NCBI GenBank assembly: GCA_017410365.1
Contig: JAFQQY010000047.1
Coordinates: forward strand, 1-64,000
Source of the DNA: Prevotella sp.
Lineage (GTDB): Bacteria > Bacteroidota > Bacteroidia > Bacteroidales > Bacteroidaceae
Length of the DNA stretch: 64,000 nt
Reading direction: 5' to 3'
Both the position numbers and the translations under genes were made by a program. The notes under the pieces were generated by a model. The model ran no database searches. It was not told the origin of the DNA and saw only the letters and a list, made by a program, of their open reading frames with translations. This document shows, piece after piece, positions 1-7,800 of the stretch (positions are counted from its first letter, which is position 1; each line of letters starts with the position of its first letter).

Positions 1-410
1 AAGTGGATGGAGTGCAATATCACACAACTGAACAATACATGATGGCAAGCAAAGCGCGACTGTTTGGTGATGAAGAAACACTGCGTGAAATAATGAATGC
101 CTATTCACCTGCTGAACACAAAAAGTTAGGGAGAAAGGTGAAAGGATTTGATGCAGCTATTTGGGATGAAAAGAAACTGGACATTGTTGTTGAGGGCAAT
201 AAAGCTAAGTTCGGTCAGAATCCGGATTTGAAAGAATTCCTACTTGCTACGGACAATGCCATTTTGGTAGAAGCAAGCCCTTATGATAAAATCTGGGGAA
301 TAGGCTTGGATAGAGAAGCTGCGTTAAACAGTAGCATTGAAGAATGGAACGGAGAAAACCTGCTCGGATGTGCATTGATGGAAGTGCGTGACTGGCTAAA
401 AGATAGGTAA
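1..410 (+). CDS. NADAR (YbiA-like) domain protein, 5' truncated by window edge
   Basis: The readable frame begins in mid-domain (DGVQYHTTEQYMMASKARLF), where NADAR proteins normally have about 25-30 more N-terminal residues (an SNFYP-type segment). The start therefore lies outside the window and the in-frame GTG at 3 is not the real start. Family features seen: EQYMMASKA, the KLGRKVKGFDAAIWDEKK stretch, AKFGQNPDLKEFLLAT, SPYDKIWGIGL and the C-terminal GCALMEVRDWL. NADAR proteins are N-glycosidases of the YbiA type; some members remove ADP-ribose from guanine in toxin-antitoxin systems (family knowledge). It is followed 1 nt later by the macro-like gene, so the two are probably co-transcribed. 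Substrate here is unknown. Confidence 0.88.
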   Translation, partial: VDGVQYHTTEQYMMASKARLFGDEETLREIMNAYSPAEHKKLGRKVKGFDAAIWDEKKLDIVVEGNKAKFGQNPDLKEFLLATDNAILVEASPYDKIWGIGLDREAALNSSIEEWNGENLLGCALMEVRDWLKDR

Positions 411-411
411 T

Positions 412-1410
412 ATGTACAACAGAGAATATACATCAGAAAGAATAACAGAACTGAAGCAGAATGAGATTTTCGTTTTTGGCAGCAACCTTGCTGGTACTCA
501 TGGCGGAGGAGCAGCCCGTCTTGCCTACGAACGCTTTGGTGCAGTATGGGGACAAGGCGCAGGACTGCAAGGTCAAAGTTATGCCATTCCTACAATGCAG
601 GGTGGCATAGAGACCATCAAACCATACGTGGATGAATTTATATGCTTTGCAAAGACACGCCCAGACCTCAAATTCTATGTAACACAGATTGGTTGTGGCA
701 TTGCCGGATTCAAGGTTGAGGAGATTGCGCGATTATTCCTGACGGCCATTGAGGTGGAGAACATCATTTTGCCAAAGGTTTTTGTGGAGTTTCTGTCAAA
801 AACAAGATATCCTAAAATAGAAAAACTTATCAATAATGTTGATATTGAGAATTACCCGGCCTATAAAGAATGTGTTAAGGGCGTTGCTGAAATAACTGCA
901 TTGGATGAGAATAATATTCCCCTCATCTGGGAAGAACTATTGTCTGCTGTTTTAAATTCTTGCAATATCAAGGTCAAATATGATACCAAGCAAGCAGTTT
1001 CAAATTGGATTGACGCGGCATTTATGTGGAATGCAAATGTGTATGCCCCATTAGCAAGAGAAGGCTATTTCCCTTTTCCTGTTTCTGGAGAATATTACGA
1101 TTTTGGCTTTTCAAGAGAACTCGGCTATTTAGATGCTGTTACAAATCCTTATTTGCGAAGATATATCCTAGCAATTGCATTATTTGAAATTCTTCGATAC
1201 TATGTTAAAGAAGAAATGCCCAAACCTCTTTATGATGTATGGAAGGGATTGATTAAAAATGAACATTCCTTTGAAGAAAGAGACATGTGGCAGGTTATAT
1301 TAGGCAATTGGCCAGTCCAGATTGATTGGAACTACTATGACCTGCTATTTGATGGCAAGAACTTTGCTTTCATTGCAAATAAACAGTCACGACTTAAAGA
1401 ACTGTTGTAA
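412..1410 (+). CDS. Macro-domain-like protein with C-terminal helical extension
   Basis: 332 residues. The N-terminal ~110 residues carry EIFVFGSNLAGTHGGGAA, GQGAGLQGQSYAIPT and QIGCGIAGF, a glycine-rich pattern of the small macro-like family often found in phage and Bacteroidetes genomes, thought to bind ADP-ribose-like ligands. The remaining ~200 residues are rich in aromatic and charged residues and match nothing I recognise. It lies 1 nt after the NADAR gene and 2 nt before the next gene, a tight operon. A role in handling ADP-ribose or a cyclic-phosphate derivative released by KptA is an inference from context. Domain call moderately sure, function not. Confidence 0.7.
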   Translation: MYNREYTSERITELKQNEIFVFGSNLAGTHGGGAARLAYERFGAVWGQGAGLQGQSYAIPTMQGGIETIKPYVDEFICFAKTRPDLKFYVTQIGCGIAGFKVEEIARLFLTAIEVENIILPKVFVEFLSKTRYPKIEKLINNVDIENYPAYKECVKGVAEITALDENNIPLIWEELLSAVLNSCNIKVKYDTKQAVSNWIDAAFMWNANVYAPLAREGYFPFPVSGEYYDFGFSRELGYLDAVTNPYLRRYILAIALFEILRYYVKEEMPKPLYDVWKGLIKNEHSFEERDMWQVILGNWPVQIDWNYYDLLFDGKNFAFIANKQSRLKELL

Positions 1411-1412
1411 CT

Positions 1413-2069
1413 ATGAAACTAATAGATTTTTGGAAAGATAAAGACGCTAGCAGTAAGAAGTATTCTTTTATTGAATATGCATACGACTCATATTTGGGCA
1501 ATTTCCTTAAAACGATTAAGGGTATGTCCAGTAGTGAGGCTACTCGATTTGTAATTGATGAGACAGAGAAGGGGCATATTGAGAAAGCAAGTAAATATGC
1601 TCATGTCTTATTACGGCATGGAGAATTCTATATTAACATTGCAAGTCCATATTATGGAGAAAAGTTTGTTAGAGAACATGAGATCGCTAATAGTCTCAAT
1701 TTGACTACATTCCCATTTTTAATAGAGTGGTTTATAACAGCAGGTGGTGATATGATTATAGTGACTAGGATACCTGGGAACACAGGTCAAAATATTAATG
1801 ACCGACTAAGCTACTCTATTGCTAATATGAGAAACGAGGTTAGTGACCTCGCAAAGCAAAATGTCATTAGAGAACTGAAGATGTTGGAAAGTCATGGTTA
1901 TTTGGTTGACCCTAAATTCCGATATTGTGTGAGGATGAATGATGATGGTAGAATCATTATACCCCACTTTCCACTTATTCCTGTCGAAGAGGTAAAATCA
2001 AGAACTAGCGATAGATTCCTTAAAGAAATATATGGTCGTTACAGTATGTTTGGCAATTATTTAGAGTAG
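1413..2069 (+). CDS. Orphan protein in the ADP-ribose operon
   Basis: 218 residues, no signal peptide or membrane segment. I do not recognise the family. A central glycine-containing stretch (EWFITAGGDMIIVTRIPG) followed by a helical stretch and a LESHGYLVDP segment loosely recalls the hinge and catalytic-loop layout of kinase-fold phosphotransferases, but no clear catalytic Asp-Asn or DFG is seen, so this is only a hint. Starts 2 nt after the macro-like gene and ends 5 nt before the DraG-phosphatase fusion, so it is certainly part of the same transcription unit. Confidence 0.6.
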   Translation: MKLIDFWKDKDASSKKYSFIEYAYDSYLGNFLKTIKGMSSSEATRFVIDETEKGHIEKASKYAHVLLRHGEFYINIASPYYGEKFVREHEIANSLNLTTFPFLIEWFITAGGDMIIVTRIPGNTGQNINDRLSYSIANMRNEVSDLAKQNVIRELKMLESHGYLVDPKFRYCVRMNDDGRIIIPHFPLIPVEEVKSRTSDRFLKEIYGRYSMFGNYLE

Positions 2070-2074
2070 AGAGT

Positions 2075-3835
2075 ATGTTAGGAGCAGTATTTGGAGATAT
2101 CGTGGGTAGTGCCTACGAATGGAATAATGTCAAGACGAAAGAATTTCCGTTGAAGACATCGTTTACTCGCTATACAGATGATAGCGTAATGACTTTGGCT
2201 GTCGCTCAATGGCTGATGACAGACCCCGAACATTCAGAAGAGGGATTGGTCCGAGAGATGCAACGTCTTGGACGTGGGCATTTCAAGGCTGGCTATGGTG
2301 GCAGATTCAAGGCATGGCTTATGTCAAAAGAACCTCAGCCGTACAACAGTTGGGGCAATGGTTCAGCCATGCGTGTCAGCCCCGTGGCATTATATGCGAC
2401 TTCACTTGAAGAAGCTTTAGAGCTGGCAAGAAAGACCGCAAACGTCACCCACAACCACCCAGAGGGGATAAAGGGAGCGTTGTCTGTGGCAGAATGTGTG
2501 TTCATCTGCAAGGAAGCGAAAGATATTGAGACGGCTAAGGAAGAAATCAGAAGAACGATTCCACTGAAGTATGGTTACGACTTGGATAGGACGCTGGATG
2601 AGATACGTCCTGGCTATAAGTTTGATGTCAGTTGCCAAGGAAGCGTGCCTGAATCCATCATCGCTTTCCTGGAGAGTACGTTGTTGGAAGACTGTGTGCG
2701 GAACGCGGTTTCAATTGGTGGCGATTCTGACACTATCGCCGCTATTGCCTGTTCCATATATGCTGCTAATAAAGAGTGGAGTGACGAGTCATTGATGTCG
2801 CAATTTACCAAGTATCTACCAGGTGATTTACGAGCGATCATGGAAAGCTTTGAGGAGTTGGTCTTTCCTGTCAAGCCTATTCGTAACAGTTATAAGGTTA
2901 TGGAAGGAATATATGCCGGAGAATACCCAAGAGAATATGATGATAAGAAAAGTATTGATAAAATAAAGCAATTCAAGCGGTTTGGTATCACCCACTTCAT
3001 AGATTTGACGGAAGAAGGTGAGCTGCGTCCTTACGACCAGATGCTTGCATCCCCAATGCAGCATATCAGGTTCCCGATTCAAGATGTTTCGGTACCTGCA
3101 AACATAGAATCTGTGAAAGACCTGATTGGACAGATACATGGAATACTAAATGAAAGTGACAGGAACAAAGTGTATATCCATTGTTGGGGTGGTGTTGGTC
3201 GGACAGGAACCATCGTGGGATGTCTGCTTTCTCATCAGCATAACTATGACTACAATGAGACGATGGGCGCTTTGAAGAAAGCATTCTCCGATTGTCCGAA
3301 GTCTGCCTATAGGGAAACACCTGAAACCAAAGAGCAGCGAGATTTCATTGCAAGATATGCTGCGGAGATGAAGCAGGAGGAACTTGGCCGTCAAGCACTG
3401 ATGATGTGGAAGATGGGAGCAGGTAATTCTGCCAAGCGATTCAACGGAGAGTATCCTATTCCAACGAAAACGAAAGTGGCCACAAAAGATAGTTGGAAGA
3501 CAGAACCGATGCCGGCAGAAAGAGTGTTGATTCCCATGAATGTGAAGATTTCTCGTGCAGCCATGCAGATAGTGAAGTGTGGTCATATTCCAGATGCAAT
3601 GGAAGATCATTGGTTCATGTACTGTGATGGCAGTACAATCCGTTACTATCGTAGTTGGACGGGAATCTGTATATTCATTGCCAAATATGTCGAAGAAGAG
3701 GAACAGTGTACTATAACTGAATTACAGGTTAATAGAGACTCGGAGCAATATGGCTGTAAGGATAATGACCATGATATTGCTCTTTTTATGGCATTGCTGA
3801 CAGAGGAGTATGGTGGTGATGCCGGTGAATATTGA
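2075..3835 (+). CDS. ADP-ribosylglycohydrolase (DraG) fused to a Cys-based phosphatase
   Basis: 586 residues. Residues 1-270 are a DraG-family ADP-ribosylglycohydrolase: LGAVFGDIVGSAYEW at the N terminus, the Mg-binding YTDDSVMT, GNGSAMRVSP, THNHPEG and the second metal site GGDSDTIAAI. Residues ~290-440 form a dual-specificity/PTP-like domain with the signature HCWGGVGRTGT (nucleophile Cys370, phosphate-binding Arg376). The last ~110 residues (from about 475) are an unassigned domain. DraG enzymes hydrolyse ADP-ribose from protein side chains or nucleic-acid ends; the phosphatase could act on a phosphate beside or on the same substrate (inference). Fifth nucleotide after the previous stop, so operonic. 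Confidence 0.88.
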   Translation: MLGAVFGDIVGSAYEWNNVKTKEFPLKTSFTRYTDDSVMTLAVAQWLMTDPEHSEEGLVREMQRLGRGHFKAGYGGRFKAWLMSKEPQPYNSWGNGSAMRVSPVALYATSLEEALELARKTANVTHNHPEGIKGALSVAECVFICKEAKDIETAKEEIRRTIPLKYGYDLDRTLDEIRPGYKFDVSCQGSVPESIIAFLESTLLEDCVRNAVSIGGDSDTIAAIACSIYAANKEWSDESLMSQFTKYLPGDLRAIMESFEELVFPVKPIRNSYKVMEGIYAGEYPREYDDKKSIDKIKQFKRFGITHFIDLTEEGELRPYDQMLASPMQHIRFPIQDVSVPANIESVKDLIGQIHGILNESDRNKVYIHCWGGVGRTGTIVGCLLSHQHNYDYNETMGALKKAFSDCPKSAYRETPETKEQRDFIARYAAEMKQEELGRQALMMWKMGAGNSAKRFNGEYPIPTKTKVATKDSWKTEPMPAERVLIPMNVKISRAAMQIVKCGHIPDAMEDHWFMYCDGSTIRYYRSWTGICIFIAKYVEEEEQCTITELQVNRDSEQYGCKDNDHDIALFMALLTEEYGGDAGEY

Positions 3836-3862
3836 AAAAAGCATTCAGATGATAGTATTGTT

Positions 3863-3903
3863 GATAGATATTCGGTTACTTTCAGCTCACTTACAACATT
3901 AAG
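3863..3903 (+). repeat. Shared leader element, copy A
   Basis: Contains GATAGATATTCGGTTACTT followed by a TCAGCTCACTTACAACAT block. Closely matches copies before rtcB (7745-7800) and before the NADAR-like gene at 10242 (10175-10224). Copy A precedes the decayed KptA remnant, as copy C precedes the intact NADAR/KptA pair, so the segment was probably duplicated as a module. It could be a promoter, operator or leader; no clear Bacteroidetes -33/-7 pair is visible. Confidence 0.65.
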
Positions 3904-3934
3904 ATTAAATGGAAGTTGAATATGAATGACCACA

Positions 3935-4110
3935 AGAACAGTAGCATTAGACGTAGAGGCAAGCTAGACTGCTGTGAATGTAGGAAAACGACATGGGAAG
4001 TCTATTGTGTTGGTCATTGATGCTAAGAAGATGGCTGAAGATGGGCAAAATTCTTCCTCGGTAGAAATAGCGTGTGACTTACAGACGATGTGGGCGTGAA
4101 ATATATAAAA
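3935..4110 (+). pseudogene. Decayed KptA (RNA 2'-phosphotransferase) C-terminal remnant
   Basis: Translated pieces align with the intact KptA domain of the gene at 10765. From 3971 the frame reads AVNVGKRHGKSIVLVIDAKK, against AVNVGKRHGKPVVLVIDAKQ in the intact copy. After a one-base shift near 4050 the sequence continues as AKFFLGRNSV, stop (TGA in place of Trp), LTDDVGVKYIKRS, against HKFYLSRNGVWLTEKVDMNY. A stop also precedes the TAV codons. At least one frameshift and two nonsense codons make it non-functional. The N-terminal half is missing. It sits between leader copy A and a DraG gene, mirroring the intact module at 10175-13349. Confidence 0.85.
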
Positions 4111-4141
4111 AGGAGTTTTGAATTTAATAGTGCTCGAAAAT

Positions 4142-5071
4142 ATGGATGAGAATAAAAGTAATAAAGTGTTAGGCTGCCTCTTCGGACAGGCAGCAGGAGA
4201 TGCATTAGGCATGGGAGCAGAGTTTCTCGACAAGAAAGGCGTGCAGGAAAAGTATCCGAATGGCTTACGTCATTATGACGATATCAAGTATAACTTCGGT
4301 CGCGGATTCAAGCCTGGTGATTATACTGACGATACGGAGATGATGGAGAGCATCGTGTATTCACTCAACAAAGAAGGAAAATACGATTTGATGGACATCG
4401 CACAATTCTTCCGTAGATGGTTTGAATATGGTCCGAAAGACTGTGGCTTGCTCACAGCAAGAGTGCTTTCCAATCCGTTATATAGGCAGGATCCACTAGG
4501 GGTGTCAAGGACAACATGGGAAGAAGAGAACCGCAACGCTGCTGGTAATGGCGGTGTGATGAGAACTTCGGTGATAGGCTGTCTCAATGGCGATATAGAA
4601 GAGATGGCGGCAGATGTGTGCAGGCTTACACATTATGATCCCCGATGTGTCGGTTCTTCCGTCATAGTCTCGATGGTGATACACCAACTTATCTATTACG
4701 GCCACACTATGACACCCGAAGAGGTGATACAATTGGGCAGGAAGTATGATGGGAGCATAGAGTATTACGTGCAACGGGCTACTGACCCAGACATAGCTAG
4801 TCTGATGCTTGGTGAGAAAGAGAAGCGAGGGTACACACTAAAAGCGATGGGAGCGGCTCTTTGGGCATTATGGCATCCTGCTGATTTCACGGACGGGTTA
4901 GTCACTGTCGTCAATGAGGGTGGAGATGCTGACACTAATGGCGCCCCTGCTGGAGCGGTTCTTGGTGCAAGATTCGGATATGACGCGATACCTGCTGAAT
5001 ATACTGAGGGACTCAATCGTTACAAGGATCTGAAAAGAATCTTTGAGAAACTATTGACAATCATTCAGTAG
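4142..5071 (+). CDS. ADP-ribosylglycohydrolase (DraG family), second copy
   Basis: 309 residues from the ATG at 4142, chosen over an in-frame TTG at 4118 because MDENKSNKVLGCLFGQAAGD gives the usual short N terminus. Family motifs: GQAAGDALGMGAEF, metal-binding YTDDTEMME, GNGGVMRTSVIG, LTHYDP, and GGDADTNGAPAGAVLGA near the C terminus, all complete. Expected to hydrolyse ADP-ribosyl bonds in the cytoplasm. Only about 35% or less of its residues appear shared with the other two DraG domains here, so the three probably serve different substrates (visual estimate). It follows the KptA remnant directly, so it may originally have been translated with KptA. Confidence 0.9.
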   Translation: MDENKSNKVLGCLFGQAAGDALGMGAEFLDKKGVQEKYPNGLRHYDDIKYNFGRGFKPGDYTDDTEMMESIVYSLNKEGKYDLMDIAQFFRRWFEYGPKDCGLLTARVLSNPLYRQDPLGVSRTTWEEENRNAAGNGGVMRTSVIGCLNGDIEEMAADVCRLTHYDPRCVGSSVIVSMVIHQLIYYGHTMTPEEVIQLGRKYDGSIEYYVQRATDPDIASLMLGEKEKRGYTLKAMGAALWALWHPADFTDGLVTVVNEGGDADTNGAPAGAVLGARFGYDAIPAEYTEGLNRYKDLKRIFEKLLTIIQ

Positions 5072-5152
5072 GGAGTTTAAAGAGAGGTGTGATGAGATAG
5101 AAGCATGTGGAGCTGGGATGATTTTGTAAAACAAATATGACTTTCAGAATTT

Positions 5153-5776
5153 ATGGAACAGCAGTATTTAGCAAATCTCCTCGAAGCATATACACGAGGG
5201 TTTGAGAAAAAATATAACAGCAAGGAAGATGCTCCAAAAATGAAGGAGCATTATTTCAAGGTGAAGGACGACCTGCCAAGGGTGCAGGCGGTGCTGGGAT
5301 TCCTTCGGGGGATTGTGCCTGCCGGGCAGTGCCAGACATTGCTTGACGTGGGCAGCGGGAGAGGCGTGTTCCTCTTTCCGCTGCTACGCGACTTCCCGGA
5401 TTTAGAGGTGACGAGTCTCGACATTTTGCCACATCGGGTAGAACTGCTTCAGTGTCTGCACGATGGAGGTATCAGAAATCTGCATCCTCTGCAGGCGGAC
5501 ATTTGCAAGTGGGATGCGCCTGACAAGTCGTTCGACGTGGTGACGATGCTGGAGGTGATGGAACATATTCCAAACACGGAGGCGGTAGTACGCAATGCCA
5601 TTCGTCTGGCAAGGAATTACGTCATCTTGTCGGTGCCGTCAAAGCCGGATGACAATCCTGAGCATATTCATCTTTTCTCGAATGAGGACTTGAAACGGCT
5701 CTTTTTAGAGAATGGGTGCAGCAAGGTGAAGTTTATGTCTGTGACCAACCACAGAGTGATGGTTGCTACGTTATAA
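5153..5776 (+). CDS. Class I SAM-dependent methyltransferase
   Basis: 207 residues. Rossmann methyltransferase with the SAM-binding motif LLDVGSGRGVFLFPLL (~65-80), acidic strand-end LDIL, ADICKWD, and the post-motif TMLEVMEHIPNTEAVV; C-terminal EHIHLFSNEDLKRLF. Substrate is not readable. The gene sits directly upstream of an RNA ligase and an end-healing kinase. In other bacteria a 2'-O-methyltransferase (Hen1) partners the Pnkp RNA repair enzyme, and the E-x-x-E-H plus downstream His seen here are compatible with that, but generic methyltransferases share the pattern. I call it only as a methyltransferase. Confidence 0.85.
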   Translation: MEQQYLANLLEAYTRGFEKKYNSKEDAPKMKEHYFKVKDDLPRVQAVLGFLRGIVPAGQCQTLLDVGSGRGVFLFPLLRDFPDLEVTSLDILPHRVELLQCLHDGGIRNLHPLQADICKWDAPDKSFDVVTMLEVMEHIPNTEAVVRNAIRLARNYVILSVPSKPDDNPEHIHLFSNEDLKRLFLENGCSKVKFMSVTNHRVMVATL

Positions 5777-5809
5777 TTGAGAGTTAAAAGTATAGAGTTT
5801 AGAATTGTT

Positions 5810-6607
5810 ATGAAGATTGAAGATACAATTATCAAATATCCACGGACGCCCCATATTCAGGGGGCGCGGCTGCAAGCTGGTGATGAAGACCTGCGACAAC
5901 GGTCTTTCAGCGACATCGCAGGCAGGAATGTTGTCCTGGAGGAGAAGATTGACGGTGCCAACTCTGCCGTCTCGTTTTCTGATGATGGGGAGTTGCGCCT
6001 ACAGAGTCGTGGGCACTTTCTAACAGGCGGTTATCGTGAACGGCACTATGATCTGATGAAGCAGTGGGGAGCCGTCCATAAAGACCGTCTGTATGAAGTG
6101 CTTGGGCATCGATACGTCATGTATGGCGAATGGATGTATGCCAAGCATAGCATCTATTACGACCTGCTGCCCCATTATTTCATGGAGTTCGACGTCCTGG
6201 ATCGTGAGACAGGGAAGTTTCTTGATACTCCGTCGCGTCATCAGTTGCTGAAAGACTTACCGATATGCTCGGTTCCAGTCCTTGCCACTGGTACATTCCG
6301 TTGCACAGAGGAGATCCTGGCGTTCATGGGTGATTCAAATTATATCTCGGAGCACCATATTGAGCATTTGCGTGAGGATGCTGAGAAATTGGGATTGGAT
6401 GCTGACCGTGTGTGCCGTGAGACTGACAGCAGTCGGACGATGGAGGGCATATATATAAAGGTAGAGGAAAACGGTGAGGTGGTTGACAGAATGAAGTATG
6501 TCCGTGCTTCTTTTCTTCAGACGGTGGAGGAGTCACAGACGAACTGGCTCGACCGCCCTATTGTGCCCAACAGAATAACAAAGAAGATGGAAGACCTTTT
6601 TAAGTGA
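5810..6607 (+). CDS. ATP-dependent RNA ligase
   Basis: 265 residues from the ATG at 5810; an upstream in-frame TTG at 5777 would add 11 unconvincing residues. Nucleotidyltransferase motif I is EEKIDGAN (adenylated Lys at residue 46), followed by motif Ia-like LRLQSRGHFLTGG, motif III-like MYGEWMYAKHS and FMEFDVLDRETG, motif IV EGIYIKVE and motif V DRMKYVR. This is the RNA_ligase family (T4 Rnl-like), which seals 3'-OH/5'-phosphate RNA ends using ATP. It is 10 nt upstream of the HD-Pnk gene, whose product would create exactly those ends, so the two form a heal-and-seal pair. Confidence 0.9.
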   Translation: MKIEDTIIKYPRTPHIQGARLQAGDEDLRQRSFSDIAGRNVVLEEKIDGANSAVSFSDDGELRLQSRGHFLTGGYRERHYDLMKQWGAVHKDRLYEVLGHRYVMYGEWMYAKHSIYYDLLPHYFMEFDVLDRETGKFLDTPSRHQLLKDLPICSVPVLATGTFRCTEEILAFMGDSNYISEHHIEHLREDAEKLGLDADRVCRETDSSRTMEGIYIKVEENGEVVDRMKYVRASFLQTVEESQTNWLDRPIVPNRITKKMEDLFK

Positions 6608-6617
6608 AGAGTGAATA

Positions 6618-7742
6618 ATGAAGAGTGAAGAATTGACTGCCGCAGCTGAAGAGATTCTTAGAAGATATGAAGAGGGATTACGCCAAACCCCTCAGTCGCC
6701 TGTCTATCATGCGGAAGGCGATGTACTTGTGCATACCCTAATGGTGTGTGATGCCCTGAAGGGACTTCCTGAATTCAAGGAACTGGACCAGTTGCAACAG
6801 CATATCGTGTATGTTGCCGCATTACTTCATGACATCGGCAAGATTCACACCACACGTTTTGTAGATGGTGACTGGCATACGCCACACCATGCTCCTACAG
6901 GGAGCAATATGGCGCGTGAAATGCTATGGCGTGAGTATGGGCTGTGTGGAAATAAAGAACTCATAGAAATTCGTGAAGCCATTTGTCTGCTGATTCGTTA
7001 TCACTCGTATCCTCCTGTTGCGATAGAAAGGGAGAATCCACAGTTACGCTTGCATCGGATGGCAGCAAACGGTTTGCTGGCGCCTGATTTCTCTATACGC
7101 TTGCTCTGCCTGCTATGTAAGGCAGATATGTTGGGACGGAAGTGTGATGACCAGCAGGAGGTGCTAGACAAGATTGTCCTTTGCGAAGAACTTGCCAAGG
7201 AGGAAGGTTGCTATGAAGGATGTTATCCTTTCCCGTCGGCTCAAACCCAGAGAGCGTTTCTTGCAGGGCGTGATGTATGGAAAAATCAAGAACTATATGA
7301 TGAGTGTTGGGGCGAGGTCGTACTGATAAGTGGACTGCCGGGAACGGGCAAGGACACATGGATAAAGCAGAACGTGCCCGACCTGCCCATGATTTCGTTG
7401 GATGACATCCGACGTGCCAATAAGATTTCGCCTACGGAGGCACAGGGTAAGGTGGCAAATATTGCCCGTGAACAGGCCAAGGAATACTTGCGTCAGCATC
7501 AGCCTTTTGTGTGGAATGCTACCAACATCACGGCTCAGATGCGAGAAACGCTCGTCAGCCTCTTTGAGACTTATCATGCTCAAGTTCGGGTCGTTTATCT
7601 TGAAACGGACTGGCAGACATTGCTTGAAAGGAACTGTTCACGTGAGGACATAGTACCGCAGTCGGCCATAGAAAACATGATGGGTAAAATAACATTGCCT
7701 GAAGCCTTCGAAGCACGAAAAGTGGAATGGGTGGTAGTGTGA
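6618..7742 (+). CDS. HD-Pnk: HD phosphoesterase fused to 5'-OH polynucleotide kinase
   Basis: 374 residues. The N-terminal ~200 residues are an HD domain (VYHAEGDVLVHTLMV, ALLHDIGKIHTT, HHAPTGS, RYHSYPP). The C-terminal ~150 residues are a P-loop kinase (ISGLPGTGKDTWIK, SLDDIRR, WNATNIT, and an LLERN arginine). The same architecture is known from Runella slithyformis HD-Pnk, where the HD domain removes 2',3'-cyclic phosphate or 3'-phosphate ends and the kinase phosphorylates 5'-OH ends. It therefore converts nuclease-cut RNA into ligase-ready ends for the neighbouring RNA ligase. Operon with the ligase (10-nt gap). Confidence 0.9.
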   Translation: MKSEELTAAAEEILRRYEEGLRQTPQSPVYHAEGDVLVHTLMVCDALKGLPEFKELDQLQQHIVYVAALLHDIGKIHTTRFVDGDWHTPHHAPTGSNMAREMLWREYGLCGNKELIEIREAICLLIRYHSYPPVAIERENPQLRLHRMAANGLLAPDFSIRLLCLLCKADMLGRKCDDQQEVLDKIVLCEELAKEEGCYEGCYPFPSAQTQRAFLAGRDVWKNQELYDECWGEVVLISGLPGTGKDTWIKQNVPDLPMISLDDIRRANKISPTEAQGKVANIAREQAKEYLRQHQPFVWNATNITAQMRETLVSLFETYHAQVRVVYLETDWQTLLERNCSREDIVPQSAIENMMGKITLPEAFEARKVEWVVV

Positions 7743-7744
7743 TT

Positions 7745-7800
7745 GATAGAAATGTGGTTACTTTCCGCTCTATATTAACATAAAAGGTAAAACAGAAATT
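7745..7800 (+). repeat. Shared leader element, copy B, ahead of rtcB
   Basis: Reads GATAGAAATGTGGTTACTTT then CCGCTCTATATTAACATAAA and AGGTAAAAC, ending at the rtcB ATG. Nearly identical to copy C (10175-10224), particularly the CCGCTC and ACATAAAAGGTAAAA blocks, and similar to copy A (3863-3903). Its position immediately before a start codon suggests a shared regulatory leader for the RNA repair genes. Confidence 0.65.

Noticed and set aside
1413-2069. Protein kinase or aminoglycoside phosphotransferase assignment
   Set aside because: Only a vague layout similarity; catalytic residues are not identifiable.
5153-5776. Hen1 RNA 2'-O-methyltransferase
   Set aside because: The E-x-x-E-H pattern also occurs in ordinary class I methyltransferases, and the Hen1-specific context residues could not be confirmed by eye.
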